Notes: generated by a model from the letters alone, not told the origin. A stretch of 64,000 nt of DNA from Mangrovibacterium lignilyticum (GCF_010882175.1 NZ_WKLH01000007.1:62001-126000), one strand, 5' to 3'; positions 40,925 through 50,590 are shown, counted from the stretch's first letter. A program made the numbers and translations.

Positions 40925-40936
40925 TAACTTTTGTTA
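40925..40936. promoter_or_regulatory. Palindromic operator candidate upstream of the NAD(P)H oxidoreductase gene
   Basis: TAACTTTTGTTA, flanked by TTAT and TCG, matches the 27425 site in 10 of 12 positions plus the flanks. It also starts exactly 70 bp before its gene's ATG. A second shared block, TAAACAG.AGA, lies just before both start codons. Confidence 0.6.
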
Positions 40937-40994
40937 TCGCCTGCCAGTTTGCTGTTTCTGACCTTCGTATTGAAAATAGTAAACAGAAGAATTT

Positions 40995-41567
40995 ATGAAA
41001 ATAATCATCGTTTTTAATCATCCTTATGAAGGGAGTTTTTGCAATGCAATCTTAAACTCGGTAACCCTAGGACTCAAGCAAGCAAACCATGACGTTGATC
41101 TTATCCATCTGGATAAAGATGGATTTAATCCGGTAATGACTTCCCGTGACCTTAAGGCATTTAGGGATAAACGCCCCGTAGATCCCAAGGTTTTGGAATA
41201 TGAGAAGCGACTTGAAAAGGCGGATCATGTTATTTTTATTTTCCCGGTTTGGTGGGAGCTTATGCCTGCTTTAATGAAAGGCTTTATCGACAAGGTTATT
41301 TTCCCAGGAGTGGCTTATGATTATGAAAATGGGAGTAACACAAAAATGAAACCGCTTCTAACGAATATTAAAAGTGTAACCGTAATTACAACGATGAACA
41401 CGCCAAAGCTCTTGTATCGCATCATTTTTGGAAACGCGGTTCAGAAAGCCATTATGCGAGGCACTTTTTGGAAACTAGGTTACAAAAACAGAACGTGGAT
41501 GAGTTTTAATATGGTAAAACAAGTGTCTGAAGAAAAACGAAAATCATGGCTTACGAAAATTGAATAA
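40995..41567 (+). CDS. Flavodoxin-like NAD(P)H oxidoreductase (KefF/NQO1 type)
   Basis: The 190-residue protein has the flavodoxin-like fold of the NAD(P)H-quinone oxidoreductase family. Visible marks are the FMN/FAD-binding start KIIIVFNHPYEGSFCNA, the substrate loop FPVWWELMPALMKGFIDKV, and a GVAYDYENG segment. Such enzymes carry out two-electron reduction of quinones or other electrophiles in the cytoplasm. It shares upstream sequence with the SCP2-dehydrogenase gene at 27495, suggesting co-regulation by the Crp/Fnr protein at 26862. It is convergent with the AraC gene at 41633. Confidence 0.9.
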   Translation: MKIIIVFNHPYEGSFCNAILNSVTLGLKQANHDVDLIHLDKDGFNPVMTSRDLKAFRDKRPVDPKVLEYEKRLEKADHVIFIFPVWWELMPALMKGFIDKVIFPGVAYDYENGSNTKMKPLLTNIKSVTVITTMNTPKLLYRIIFGNAVQKAIMRGTFWKLGYKNRTWMSFNMVKQVSEEKRKSWLTKIE

Positions 41568-41632
41568 AAATTTTCTAAAATGTAATTGCCTGCATGAAAA
41601 GTTCTTTATCTAATTAAAATGTAACAATAACA

Positions 41633-42526
41633 CTATAACTCTCGGTATTGTAGTGGTGACATATTCACCCTTTTCTTAAAGTAAGCACAAAAAAAGGAGG
41701 CGCTACTAAAATTTAATTCGAAAGCAATTTGGGTCGCTGTCAGATCAGAGCTCTTTAAAAGTGCTTTCGCCGTCATTATGACTGCTTCGTCTATCCAGGC
41801 TGAAGGATTTTTACCACTAATTTCAAAGATCACCTTTGAAAAATACTTTCTTGTCAGATGCAATTTGTCTGCATAAAACACAACGCTGCGTTCAATTTTA
41901 GAATGCTCAAACAGTAATGTCATAAACTTCATATAAATATCCTGCTTTCTGTTAACGGTACCCTTAGTATTTCCGACGGTGCTGACAACATATAGCTGCA
42001 AAATTTGGTATACCAGAGCATACAACAAATTTCGAACAATTTCTTCCCTGTAAGCTATATGGTTACCATATTGATCGGCTATGAGTTGTTGCACAGTAAT
42101 GAGTCGTTCGAAATCTTGACTATGAGGGTAAAGACATGGATGTTCTTCTACGGCTTGTGCTATGTGTCCTATTTGAGTAGTTAGTCTTATACTGGAGAAA
42201 AAATCGAATGTAAAAAAAAGGAACTTAACTTTGAAATCGTTGCTATGCTCCAGAACCTGCATAATGTTATTGGGTACAAGAACAAGCACCGATTTTTCAT
42301 ACATGTCATGTTCACCAAGATTTATCTTAACTCTTGCTTTGCCCATTGTGCAGAATACAAATGCTATCCCTTCAACGATACGTGGAAAATTGTAACTGGA
42401 TAATTGTTTCCCAATATTCATCTCTGTTTTGGAAGAGATGAAGCCATTCGTTTCTGCAATTATATTATCGCGTTCTTGTTGAATTATATATTCAATTGAG
42501 ATTTTACTGTGATCCTCTTTTTTCAC
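41633..42526 (-). CDS. AraC-family transcriptional regulator
   Basis: The 297-residue protein has an N-terminal cupin-like sensing domain (about 30-170, LGEHDMYEKSVLVLVPNN). A C-terminal AraC double helix-turn-helix (about 200-297) includes VVFYADKLHLTRKYFSKV and LTATQIAFELNFSSASFFCAYFKK, ending MSPLQYREL. It is transcribed away from the RND efflux operon, with a 132-bp shared upstream region, and is likely its local activator. The effector is unknown. Confidence 0.9.
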   Translation of the reverse strand: MKKEDHSKISIEYIIQQERDNIIAETNGFISSKTEMNIGKQLSSYNFPRIVEGIAFVFCTMGKARVKINLGEHDMYEKSVLVLVPNNIMQVLEHSNDFKVKFLFFTFDFFSSIRLTTQIGHIAQAVEEHPCLYPHSQDFERLITVQQLIADQYGNHIAYREEIVRNLLYALVYQILQLYVVSTVGNTKGTVNRKQDIYMKFMTLLFEHSKIERSVVFYADKLHLTRKYFSKVIFEISGKNPSAWIDEAVIMTAKALLKSSDLTATQIAFELNFSSASFFCAYFKKRVNMSPLQYREL

Positions 42527-42658
42527 CTTTTATTGTTCACTTTTTGTATGTAAAGATATAAAAAGCGCCTATTTGAACATCATTGGGGACTTATTTAGTC
42601 CAAGCACAAGCTTTTCTTATTTCAAATTTGCTGCATGAAATTAAAAGTGAGATAAGTT

Positions 42659-43702
42659 ATGGAAAAGTCATCATTAGCAAGGCTGCGGCAAATAAGTATA
42701 TTATCGGTCATTTTAACCGTGTTCTCCTGCACATCTTCCCAAGAGCCAAAAGAAGCAAGAGTGGTTCCTGTTAAGGTACAGAAAATTGTTTATGATCATA
42801 ATAGGTATTCTCAGGAATATATTGGTACGGTAGAAAGTGAAAAATCAGTCGATGTGAGTTTTCTTGTCAGCGGCACAGTTGAACACCTTGGTGTTAACGA
42901 AGGAGAAAAAGTGGATAAAGAACAACTGTTAGGAAATTTGAATACTACGACATTAGAAAATGCGCACGAATTGGCATCGGCAAGGTTAAGACAAGCTGAA
43001 GATGCTTTCAAGCGTATGGCAGCTATGTACAAAAACAAAAGCTTGCCGGAAATTCAGTACATAGACGCAAAGACTAAGTTGGAACAAGCACAAGCAGCTG
43101 AAGTTATTGCAAGAAAAAATCTTCAGGATTGCAATATATACGCACCGCAATCCGGGGTAATAGGCAAACGCTATCTTGAAACGGGAGCCAACGTAATGGC
43201 CGGTATGCCGATTTTCAATGTCATGGACATCAGTAGCGTGAAAATTAAAACAGCTATTCCTGAAAGTGAAATTTCGGACATTAGTACAGGAGACATATCC
43301 AAGGTAAGAATTTCCGCGCTCAATAATGAAGTTTTTGAAGGAGTGATAATCGAAAAAGGAGTTGTTGCCAACCCGATTTCCCATACTTATGACATTAAAG
43401 TAAAAGTCAATAATCCCACTGGAAAAATTATGCCAGGTATGGTATGTCGCGTTTATGTTCTCAACGACGGGAATCAGAATGGCAGCATCATTATACCATT
43501 AAAATCGGTTCAGGTAGACTTCTCGGGCAAACGGTTCGTGTGGCTAAAGGATAATCAAAATAAGGCAATCTGCAGGGAGGTAACACTTAGCAATCTTGCC
43601 GGAAACGGTGTACAGGTCGCAAGTGGACTAAAAGAAGGCGATGAGTTGATTGTTACCGGCTACCAAAATGTCAGTGCAGGAGCAGCAGTGTCAGTTAATT
43701 AA
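42659..43702 (+). CDS. RND efflux periplasmic adaptor (membrane fusion protein)
   Basis: The 347-residue protein has a lipoprotein-type signal (VFSCTSSQ, Cys24). The usual adaptor layout follows: lipoyl half-motif (about 50-85, VSFLVSGTVEHLGVNEGEKV), a short alpha-helical hairpin (about 90-140), the second lipoyl half (YAPQSGVIGKRYLETG), and beta-barrel and membrane-proximal domains. It joins the inner-membrane pump at 43720 to the TolC channel at 46860. The pump gene starts 17 bp later, so they form one operon under control of the divergent AraC gene. Confidence 0.93.
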   Translation: MEKSSLARLRQISILSVILTVFSCTSSQEPKEARVVPVKVQKIVYDHNRYSQEYIGTVESEKSVDVSFLVSGTVEHLGVNEGEKVDKEQLLGNLNTTTLENAHELASARLRQAEDAFKRMAAMYKNKSLPEIQYIDAKTKLEQAQAAEVIARKNLQDCNIYAPQSGVIGKRYLETGANVMAGMPIFNVMDISSVKIKTAIPESEISDISTGDISKVRISALNNEVFEGVIIEKGVVANPISHTYDIKVKVNNPTGKIMPGMVCRVYVLNDGNQNGSIIIPLKSVQVDFSGKRFVWLKDNQNKAICREVTLSNLAGNGVQVASGLKEGDELIVTGYQNVSAGAAVSVN

Positions 43703-43719
43703 TAAAACAAGTTTTTGCA

Positions 43720-46700
43720 ATGAAAGAAAAAAATGGATTCATAGCGACGGCTATGAAATATAATAAGATTGTGCTTTTACTTGTTGGTTCACTGATCATC
43801 TGTGGAATGTTTGCGCTGTACAAAATGCCCAAACAGGAATTCCCGGTATTTACTATTCGCGAAGGATTGGTCGTGGCTGTGTACCCGGGAGCCACCTCCG
43901 AGGAAGTGGAAGAACAAGTAGCAAAACCATTGGAAAACTTCCTGTTTACTTACAAACAAGTAAAGAAAAAAGCTACCTATTCGCAATCGCGGGATGGCAT
44001 TGTGTTCGTATATGTAAAACTGAATGACGATGTAAACAACAAGGATGAGGTTTGGTCTAAAATCAAACACGGATTGACCAACTTTAAACCGCAACTTCCT
44101 CCGGGCGTAGTTCAGTTGGTTGCAAACGACGATTTTGGTGATACCTCCGCGTTGCTGATTGCATTGGAGTCGGATACGAAAACATACCGTCAGCTGAAAG
44201 ACCATCTGGAAGCGTTGGAAGATAAGCTCAGAACCGTGGAATCGGTATCCAATTTGCGCCGCTACGGTTTACAGACGGAGCAGATGAGTGTTTACATTGA
44301 TAAGGAGAAAGTTGCCAGTTATGGTATTAGCCTGTTTAGTCTGTACCAAACTTTGTCAGCAAAGGGGATGGTCGGGCCATCGGGTAAGATCGACAATGAT
44401 GAAATGTTGGTGCCTATCCACGTTACCCGTCCGTTTGATTCTGAAAGAGATCTGGAAGAACTAATTGTATATTCAGATCCGCAAGGTAACCAAATCCGTC
44501 TGAAAGACGTGGCACGCGTGGTACGCGAATATCCGGATCCAAAGAGTTATACCCTGAGTAACGGCAAGAAGTGTTTAGTTCTTTCTACTGAAATGCGAGA
44601 GGGGTATAACATTGTGCAATATGGGAAAGATGTTGAAGCGATTATGCGGGATTTTGAAAAATCCCTGCCTGACGATGTAAAGGTTTTCCGTATTGCCGAC
44701 CAGCCACGCGTGGTGGACGCCTCGATAAACTCCTTTTTGAGAGAACTGGGTATCGCTATTGCTGCAGTGGTTTTGGTTGTGGTGGCTTTATTGCCACTTC
44801 GTGTTGCGGGTGTTGCCGCATCCACAATTCCCATAACGATTTTTATATCGCTGGCTTTGATGTTTGCTTTTGGTATAGAATTGAACACTGTTACCTTAGC
44901 TGCATTGATCGTGGTATTGGGAATGATCGTGGATAATTCCATCGTGATTGTGGATAGTTACCTCGAAAAACTGGATGAAGGAATACCGCGCCGGGAGGCG
45001 GCCATCGAAAGTGCCGGGGAATATTTTAAAGCGATTCTTTCGGCAACTTTGGCTATCAGCATAACCTTTTTCCCTTTTCTGCTCACATTTACAGGGCAAT
45101 TTTTCGACTTTCTAAAGGCGTTCCCCTGGACCATATTGATCACATTGGGCATTTCCCTTGCAATAGCGGTCATGTTTGTGCCTTTCCTGCAATACCTCTT
45201 TATCAGAAAAGGGTTGCATTCGGGGAAAGATAAAAATGCTCCGCGCAAAAAATCGTTACTGGATTATATACAATCCTTCTATAATAAAGTGTTGGGAAAA
45301 GCATTTCGATACTCCAAAATCACGTTTCTTATTGGTATTATTTCAGTTGTAGTTGGTATTGCGCTATTTAGTAAAATTCCGGTGAAATTGATGCCAGTTG
45401 CCGAACGCAACCAGTTTGCAGTAGAAATATCCCTTCCGCAGGGATCTTCATTGGATCAAACAGCGGCTGTTGCGAATGATTTGAGTGACATCCTTAGAAA
45501 GGACGAGCGAGTGAAGTCTGTTACCATTTTCATGGGGAGCGGTTCGCCTCGTTTCCAAACTACTTATGCACCCAAGATCGGTGGTCCTAATTTTGCCCAG
45601 TTTATTGTAAACACAGTATCGAACGAAGCTACGGTGGAAGTATTGGACGAATATGCGACCAAGTACGCCTACCATTATCCAAGCGCCTATGTGAAGTTCC
45701 GTCAAATGGATTACCAGAGTAGCGACGTTCTGGCCGACATCGAAGTTCGGTTAAGCGGAGACAACATTACTGATTTGAAAGAAGAAGCGGCTAAAGTCCA
45801 GGCAGCAGCGCGCGAATTGGATGAGCCATTGCGGATATATACCAATTACGAAGAGATATTGCCCGATGTACAGATTACTTTAGACCCGGTGGAGGCCAAC
45901 CGGTTGGGTATCACCGAAGGAATGTTGGGTGTTGGATTGGCTGCACGCTTTGGTGGCTTGCCTGTTACAACTGTTTGGGAAAATGATTATCAGGTTCCCG
46001 TGTTTCTCAAATCAAAATGGGAACAAAAAGATCCGGTTGCAAGTGAAGTGGAAGATGAATATGTATCCGGCATGATTCCGCCTGCTGTTACCGTGCCGTT
46101 GCGACAAATTGCTACCGTTACTACGAACTGGCATGAAGGACAGATAGTACGTCGGAACGGTGTGCGTACCATATCGATTTTTATGGATTTGAAACGTTGC
46201 AAAAGGGTTGGAGCGACGCAGGCAAAAGTGGAAAAATTGGTTCGCAACTTTTCAGATGAATTCAAAAGCAAAAACATAAAAGTAACATATGGGGGGGTAA
46301 AAGAAAATAACGACGATACTTCACCGCAGATTATTAGTGGGTTACTTATTGCAGTGGCAATAATCTTCTTTATTCTGGTTTTTCATTTCAAAAGCGTTGG
46401 CCTGGCTTCATTGGTGTTCGCATCGACAACATTCTGTTTCCTTGGAGCGGCTATAGGATTAATGATAATGAACATGGAGTTTAGTATGACATCGGTACTT
46501 GGTTTGGTAAGCTTGATTGGTATCATCGTAAGGAACGGTATTATCATGTACGATTATATCGAGGAACTACGGCATAGCGGCAATATCCCGGTAATTGAAG
46601 CTTGTATAAAAGCCGGAGAAAGGCGAATGCGACCTATTTTGCTTACTTCACTGGCTGCATCGATGGGGGTAATCCCAATGATTATCAGCAAAAGCCCGCT

Positions 46701-46845
46701 TTGGGGACCGATGGGGACCGTTATCTGTTTCGGAACGTTAATTTCCATGGCGTTCATTTTAATCATGCTTCCACTCCTCTATTCGGTGGCATATCGAAAT
46801 GCAGATGCAAAAAAAAGCTACGAATCCAAAGAAACGACAATCTAA
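43720..46845 (+). CDS. RND-family inner-membrane efflux pump (HAE1/AcrB-like)
   Basis: The 1041-residue protein is full length for AcrB-type pumps: an N-terminal membrane helix, two large periplasmic loops, and two groups of membrane helices (about 340-500 and 865-1030). Typical segments are VAVYPGATSEEVEEQVAKPL and VLGMIVDNSIVIVDSYLEKL in helix 4. There the first proton-relay Asp is kept and the second is Asn, a variant found in many related pumps. It exports a drug or toxic metabolite using the proton gradient. It is co-transcribed with the adaptor upstream and TolC 14 bp downstream. Confidence 0.95.
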   Translation: MKEKNGFIATAMKYNKIVLLLVGSLIICGMFALYKMPKQEFPVFTIREGLVVAVYPGATSEEVEEQVAKPLENFLFTYKQVKKKATYSQSRDGIVFVYVKLNDDVNNKDEVWSKIKHGLTNFKPQLPPGVVQLVANDDFGDTSALLIALESDTKTYRQLKDHLEALEDKLRTVESVSNLRRYGLQTEQMSVYIDKEKVASYGISLFSLYQTLSAKGMVGPSGKIDNDEMLVPIHVTRPFDSERDLEELIVYSDPQGNQIRLKDVARVVREYPDPKSYTLSNGKKCLVLSTEMREGYNIVQYGKDVEAIMRDFEKSLPDDVKVFRIADQPRVVDASINSFLRELGIAIAAVVLVVVALLPLRVAGVAASTIPITIFISLALMFAFGIELNTVTLAALIVVLGMIVDNSIVIVDSYLEKLDEGIPRREAAIESAGEYFKAILSATLAISITFFPFLLTFTGQFFDFLKAFPWTILITLGISLAIAVMFVPFLQYLFIRKGLHSGKDKNAPRKKSLLDYIQSFYNKVLGKAFRYSKITFLIGIISVVVGIALFSKIPVKLMPVAERNQFAVEISLPQGSSLDQTAAVANDLSDILRKDERVKSVTIFMGSGSPRFQTTYAPKIGGPNFAQFIVNTVSNEATVEVLDEYATKYAYHYPSAYVKFRQMDYQSSDVLADIEVRLSGDNITDLKEEAAKVQAAARELDEPLRIYTNYEEILPDVQITLDPVEANRLGITEGMLGVGLAARFGGLPVTTVWENDYQVPVFLKSKWEQKDPVASEVEDEYVSGMIPPAVTVPLRQIATVTTNWHEGQIVRRNGVRTISIFMDLKRCKRVGATQAKVEKLVRNFSDEFKSKNIKVTYGGVKENNDDTSPQIISGLLIAVAIIFFILVFHFKSVGLASLVFASTTFCFLGAAIGLMIMNMEFSMTSVLGLVSLIGIIVRNGIIMYDYIEELRHSGNIPVIEACIKAGERRMRPILLTSLAASMGVIPMIISKSPLWGPMGTVICFGTLISMAFILIMLPLLYSVAYRNADAKKSYESKETTI

Positions 46846-46859
46846 AAATTCAAAAGACA

Positions 46860-48206
46860 ATGCAAAGAATTATCATAGTAATGTTAATGTTGGTTATTTC
46901 TCTTTACGGGCATGCCCAAACGAACCTTACATTGGAAAAAAGCAAACTATTGGCTTTGCAGAATAATAGTAATGTGAAGAATAGCGACCTGGATCTGCAG
47001 GCAGCCCACGAAATCAAAAAAAATGCGTTAACCAACTATTTTCCCAATGTGAGTGCTTCCGCTTTGGCGATGAAGGCAATTGACCCTCTTCTGGAGGCGC
47101 ATGTGGATGGCGGAAATCTTCCTGTATACGACGGGAATCCTGCCAATCTGGGCAGCGCTACGCAATTTGCCTATATGCCAAGTGCAGATATAAGCATGCT
47201 AAATCAGATTGCCGTTGGTAACCTGACGATCGAACAACCACTGTATGCAGGTGGAAAAATCAGGACTGGTAATGACTTTAGTAAACTGAATATTACTGTA
47301 AAGGAAAACCAATTAAAGTTGTCGGAGAACGAAGTTTTGCTGACTACGGAAAGGGAGTTCTGGCAGGTGATCACCATCCAGGAAAAGCAGAAAACCCTTG
47401 ATAATTATATTGAGTTTCTGGATACACTCTATGTTCAGGTTAATAATGCATACCAAAACGGTCTTGTTATCAAAAATGACCTTCTGAAAATAAGCATCAA
47501 ACAAAGCGAATTACAGGTAAACAAAACCCAATTGAAAAATGGCTGGAAAATCGCCCTGATGCAGTTGTGCCAGACTATTGGAATAGAATATAGTCCTGAA
47601 ATAGTGTTGGAAGGCAATCTCGACGACTATTCGGTTCCGGAAACATATTTCGTACACAATGATGAAGTTATGTCTAATCGGGCTGAGTACCGGCTTTTGG
47701 AAAATTCGGTAACAGCTTCGAAACTGCAAACTAAGATGAAAAAGGGGGACTATATGCCCTCTGTAGGCGTCGGCGTGGCGGGTGTTTATACAGACCAGTT
47801 CGAAGATAACGTCGATGGCAGTTTTAACGGGATGGCTTATGCTTCCGTGTCTATACCTATTTCGGATTGGTGGGGAGGTAAGCACAAACTGAGGGAAATG
47901 AAATTCAGGGAGGAGATGTCGCAAAACTCAATGGAGGATAAAAAAGGGATGCTGAATGTGCAAATGGTGAAAGGATGGACTGATTTGAAGGAAGCTAACG
48001 ACAAATTGCATTTGATTGAAGAAACTCTGGAACAAACCACCGAAAACCTGAAAGTCAATCAAGATAGTTACAACAATGGCTTAATCCAATTATCAGACTT
48101 ATTGGAAGCAAGAGCGTTGAAAGCGGAAACAGAGGATAAACTGATTGAAGTTAAAAGTCAATATAAAGTAGCGGTAACGAACTATTTACAAGTCACCGGG
48201 AGGTAA
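46860..48206 (+). CDS. TolC-family outer-membrane efflux channel
   Basis: The open frame extends upstream inside the pump gene, but the signal peptide (MQRIIIVMLMLVISLYGHAQ) fixes the start at 46860, giving 448 residues. It has the two repeated outer-membrane efflux domains with long coiled helices (about 30-210 and 240-440, with NLTIEQPLYAGGKI and the matching SVSIPISDWWGGKHK). The protein forms the trimeric exit duct of the RND system. It is the last gene of the three-gene efflux operon. Confidence 0.93.
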   Translation: MQRIIIVMLMLVISLYGHAQTNLTLEKSKLLALQNNSNVKNSDLDLQAAHEIKKNALTNYFPNVSASALAMKAIDPLLEAHVDGGNLPVYDGNPANLGSATQFAYMPSADISMLNQIAVGNLTIEQPLYAGGKIRTGNDFSKLNITVKENQLKLSENEVLLTTEREFWQVITIQEKQKTLDNYIEFLDTLYVQVNNAYQNGLVIKNDLLKISIKQSELQVNKTQLKNGWKIALMQLCQTIGIEYSPEIVLEGNLDDYSVPETYFVHNDEVMSNRAEYRLLENSVTASKLQTKMKKGDYMPSVGVGVAGVYTDQFEDNVDGSFNGMAYASVSIPISDWWGGKHKLREMKFREEMSQNSMEDKKGMLNVQMVKGWTDLKEANDKLHLIEETLEQTTENLKVNQDSYNNGLIQLSDLLEARALKAETEDKLIEVKSQYKVAVTNYLQVTGR

Positions 48207-48570
48207 CAATTCGGGTTTCGATTTCGAATGGCCTGGTAAAATTAGACTTGGTTTGGATACCAAATACGCCAGAAAAATAATTGATATAAAGGCCGCTGCA
48301 ATTAAATGAATTTGAAAAGAAAAGGGGTTGGGTTGTAATTGATTCATTTAAAAGGGTTTGGTGGTGTGTTTGTAGTCCAGTTGGAGATTTTACTTACAAA
48401 CATTAAGGGAAGGACGTGAAATCTCCTAATAAACTTTGTCGCCTTAAAGCTCCGCAATATGAAAACAGAAAACAGGAGTAATTGAGTTAGAGTTTCCCCG
48501 TTCGTGTTCTTTTCGAATGGGGACCTCTTTTCTAATTATTTGAATCTTAAAAAGAAAAAAAAATCTGATT
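48207..48570. other. 364-bp intergenic stretch with a hairpin
   Basis: No gene is visible. The one structured element is the hairpin at 48496-48530 in the leader of the alarmone synthetase gene. Confidence 0.4.
48496..48530 (+). terminator. Possible terminator or leader hairpin before the alarmone synthetase gene
   Basis: CCCCGTTCG (48496-48504) pairs over 9 bp, with one G-T, with CGAATGGGG (48514-48522), and ACCTCTTTT follows. It lies 40 bp before the start codon, so it could end the efflux operon or attenuate the next gene. Confidence 0.5.
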
Positions 48571-49230
48571 ATGAAAAGTTCTTATATAATTGAAGAGCTA
48601 AAGCTCAGAAGCGTTCCTGAAGATATTGTCGAGACGATCAACGCATTCCTCAAAACAGAAAATCTGTACTTGGGAGCAACGCGGGTAGTGACAACTTTGT
48701 TGGATAATTTGAATGAAGATTTCAAATACAATAAAGAGTATAACCCAATTCAGCAGATAAGAAGCCGCGTAAAAACACCAACAAGTATTATCGAAAAATT
48801 GAGTAAGAGAGGGTATAATGTGAATATTCAGTCTGCCAGGGAAAATCTGACAGATATAGCTGGTGTCAGGGTGATATGCTCTTATATCGATGATATCTAT
48901 CTTGTTGCCGAATTTATCGCATCTCATACTGATATTAAAATTGAGCGTATTTCAGACTATGTAAAGGAACCAAAATCGAATGGTTATCGCAGCTATCATC
49001 TCATTGTGAAGGTACCAGTCTTTTTATCGACTAGAACAGAATATGTGAATGTTGAGATTCAATTACGAACGATAGCTATGGATTTTTGGGCATCATTGGA
49101 ACATCATCTCTTCTATAAATATCGTAATGAAAAAGAAGGGGAAATAGCAACTGAATTAAAAGACTGTGCAGAGGCAATAGCTAATATTGATGCACGAATG
49201 CAAGGCCTTTATAACCTGGTCATTAAATAA
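48571..49230 (+). CDS. Small alarmone synthetase (RelA/SpoT-type GTP pyrophosphokinase)
   Basis: The 219-residue protein carries only the synthetase domain; there is no hydrolase (HD) domain and no TGS or ACT domain. Motifs are RVKTPTSIIEKLSKRG (ATP/pyrophosphate site, about 67-82), LTDIAGVRVICSYIDDIY (about 93-110), YVKEPKSNGYRSYHLIV (about 128-145) and VEIQLRTIAMDFWASLEHHLFYK (about 158-180). The last carries the EIQ.R and H segments of small alarmone synthetases such as YjbM. It makes (p)ppGpp from ATP and GDP/GTP under stress. It stands alone, 104 bp before the phospholipase gene. Confidence 0.93.
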   Translation: MKSSYIIEELKLRSVPEDIVETINAFLKTENLYLGATRVVTTLLDNLNEDFKYNKEYNPIQQIRSRVKTPTSIIEKLSKRGYNVNIQSARENLTDIAGVRVICSYIDDIYLVAEFIASHTDIKIERISDYVKEPKSNGYRSYHLIVKVPVFLSTRTEYVNVEIQLRTIAMDFWASLEHHLFYKYRNEKEGEIATELKDCAEAIANIDARMQGLYNLVIK

Positions 49231-49334
49231 AGAGAAGAGCGTTTTTAGATTTAGTTTGTCGCATAGGGAATTTCGAATAAGTAAACTGAAGTAGTATGTC
49301 AAGTAGATGCTGTTTTAATGTAAGATCCGGTGGA

Positions 49335-50234
49335 ATGATACAGATAATCTATAAATTGCTGGTCCTTGCAGTCTTTTGTTTTTCTGTGCATAATATCGTG
49401 TCGGCACAAGTAAAAGAGGTCGAAGTACTATGGGAAACCCAGTTAGATACAAGTAAAGTTGACATTACAAAATCAATGTACCTTGACGTTGATCAAAATA
49501 AAATCCCGGGTATAGTTGACGAACAGCCCAATTTTGGACTGTATAAAGACAATTATTTTATTTCCGGAATTTCAACAAACAAAAAGGTAAATCAATATAC
49601 CGCCGATGCGAAATTCCAGATTAGCATCCGTCAAAAATTGGCCAAAGGTGTTCTTCCATTGAATTCAATTTTGATGCTTACCTATACACAAAAGTCATTC
49701 TGGGATATTTATCAAAAGTCTTCTCCTTTTGCCGATAATAATTACAATCCGGGACTTGCTGTGGTCACACCGATAATATCCAATAATAAACTTGGAGGGG
49801 TAGGAATCATGGCGTTTGAACATGAATCTAACGGTAGAGGCGATAGCTTGGAGTCTCGTAGTTGGAATTACTTTGTATTTACAGGTACCTATTTTTACAA
49901 CCCTTGTTTTACTTTGTACGCGAAGTTCTGGGCCGGTTGGATTGGCAGTGATAACCCAGACTTGTTAAATTATCGCGGGTATGGAATGATTGCAATAAAT
50001 TACAGGAGTATAAATGACCGTATATGGCTTACTTCGATTATTAACCCCAGGAAAAAATTTGAAGGTGTCAATCTGCAATTAGAGCTTAGTTTTAAGGTGA
50101 ATCAAAAAGCAAATCAATACTTATTTGTACAGTGGTATAATGGGGCCGGGGAGAGCCTCCTCGAGTATAATCAATATACCTCAATGGTCAGGATGGGGAT
50201 TTGTATTAAACCTCCAATGCGGAATTTGTTTTAG
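49335..50234 (+). CDS. pldA: Outer-membrane phospholipase A
   Basis: The open frame begins at 49296, but the signal peptide starts at ATG 49335 (MIQIIYKLLVLAVF, cleaved after VSAQ), giving 299 residues. The catalytic triad of the OMPLA family is visible: His163 and Ser165 in EHESNGRGDSLESRSWNY, with Asn178 in the same block. YTQKSFWDIYQKSSPFADNNYNP is the conserved strand upstream. It is a 12-stranded barrel that dimerises to cleave phospholipids misplaced in the outer leaflet. It ends close to a convergent pseudogene region. Confidence 0.93.
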   Translation: MIQIIYKLLVLAVFCFSVHNIVSAQVKEVEVLWETQLDTSKVDITKSMYLDVDQNKIPGIVDEQPNFGLYKDNYFISGISTNKKVNQYTADAKFQISIRQKLAKGVLPLNSILMLTYTQKSFWDIYQKSSPFADNNYNPGLAVVTPIISNNKLGGVGIMAFEHESNGRGDSLESRSWNYFVFTGTYFYNPCFTLYAKFWAGWIGSDNPDLLNYRGYGMIAINYRSINDRIWLTSIINPRKKFEGVNLQLELSFKVNQKANQYLFVQWYNGAGESLLEYNQYTSMVRMGICIKPPMRNLF

Positions 50235-50392
50235 CAAATACCCAAAGTTAATTCCGGATATGTAGTTACAGAACTGAAATGGTATTATCTGATCATGATT
50301 TGGTGCAGCTTCCATTGGGTGAAGAGAAAGTCTTTTGAGGAGTCCCCGAAACTCCCGACTAAAAAAAAACAGATAGGGCTGATGTGAAAATG

Positions 50393-50590
50393 CTATCTGC
50401 ATTTGTCTGGCAATCCATTTTGATGGTCGCCCGATTCAACAGGCAGCAGCGCCGTTCCATACGAAAACCGTCCACTCTCCGGCACCAAAAGCAAAATCTT
50501 ATCGTTCGTTCTCAGTCTTCCGGATTGCACTAAATCATCCAGTGCAGCAAAAATGGAGGCGGAAGCAATGTTCCCGATTTCTGTGAGATT
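50393..50590 (-). pseudogene. C-terminal remnant of a KAS III (FabH-like) 3-oxoacyl-ACP synthase
   Basis: From 50590 down to the TAG at 50395-50393 the minus strand reads 65 codons. It opens NLTEIGNIASASIFAALDD, then SGRLRTNDKILLLVPESG and FSYGTALL. The N..E.GN..SAS block with the following LLL..G.G..Y..ALL strand is the C-terminal part of KAS III enzymes, including the catalytic Asn of the Cys-His-Asn triad. No other part of such a gene is present. It is joined in a different frame to the broken GH32 gene upstream, marking a deletion junction near 50590. Confidence 0.78.

Larger units (their letters stand above)
40520..40994. other. 475-bp intergenic region with operator and inverted repeat
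   Basis: No gene is visible. It holds the perfect 16-bp inverted repeat at 40719-40760 and the palindromic operator candidate at 40925-40936, both listed separately. Confidence 0.5.

Noticed and set aside
46602-46859. N-terminal extension of the TolC gene inside the pump gene
   Set aside because: It overlaps the pump coding region in another frame, and the signal peptide begins at 46860.
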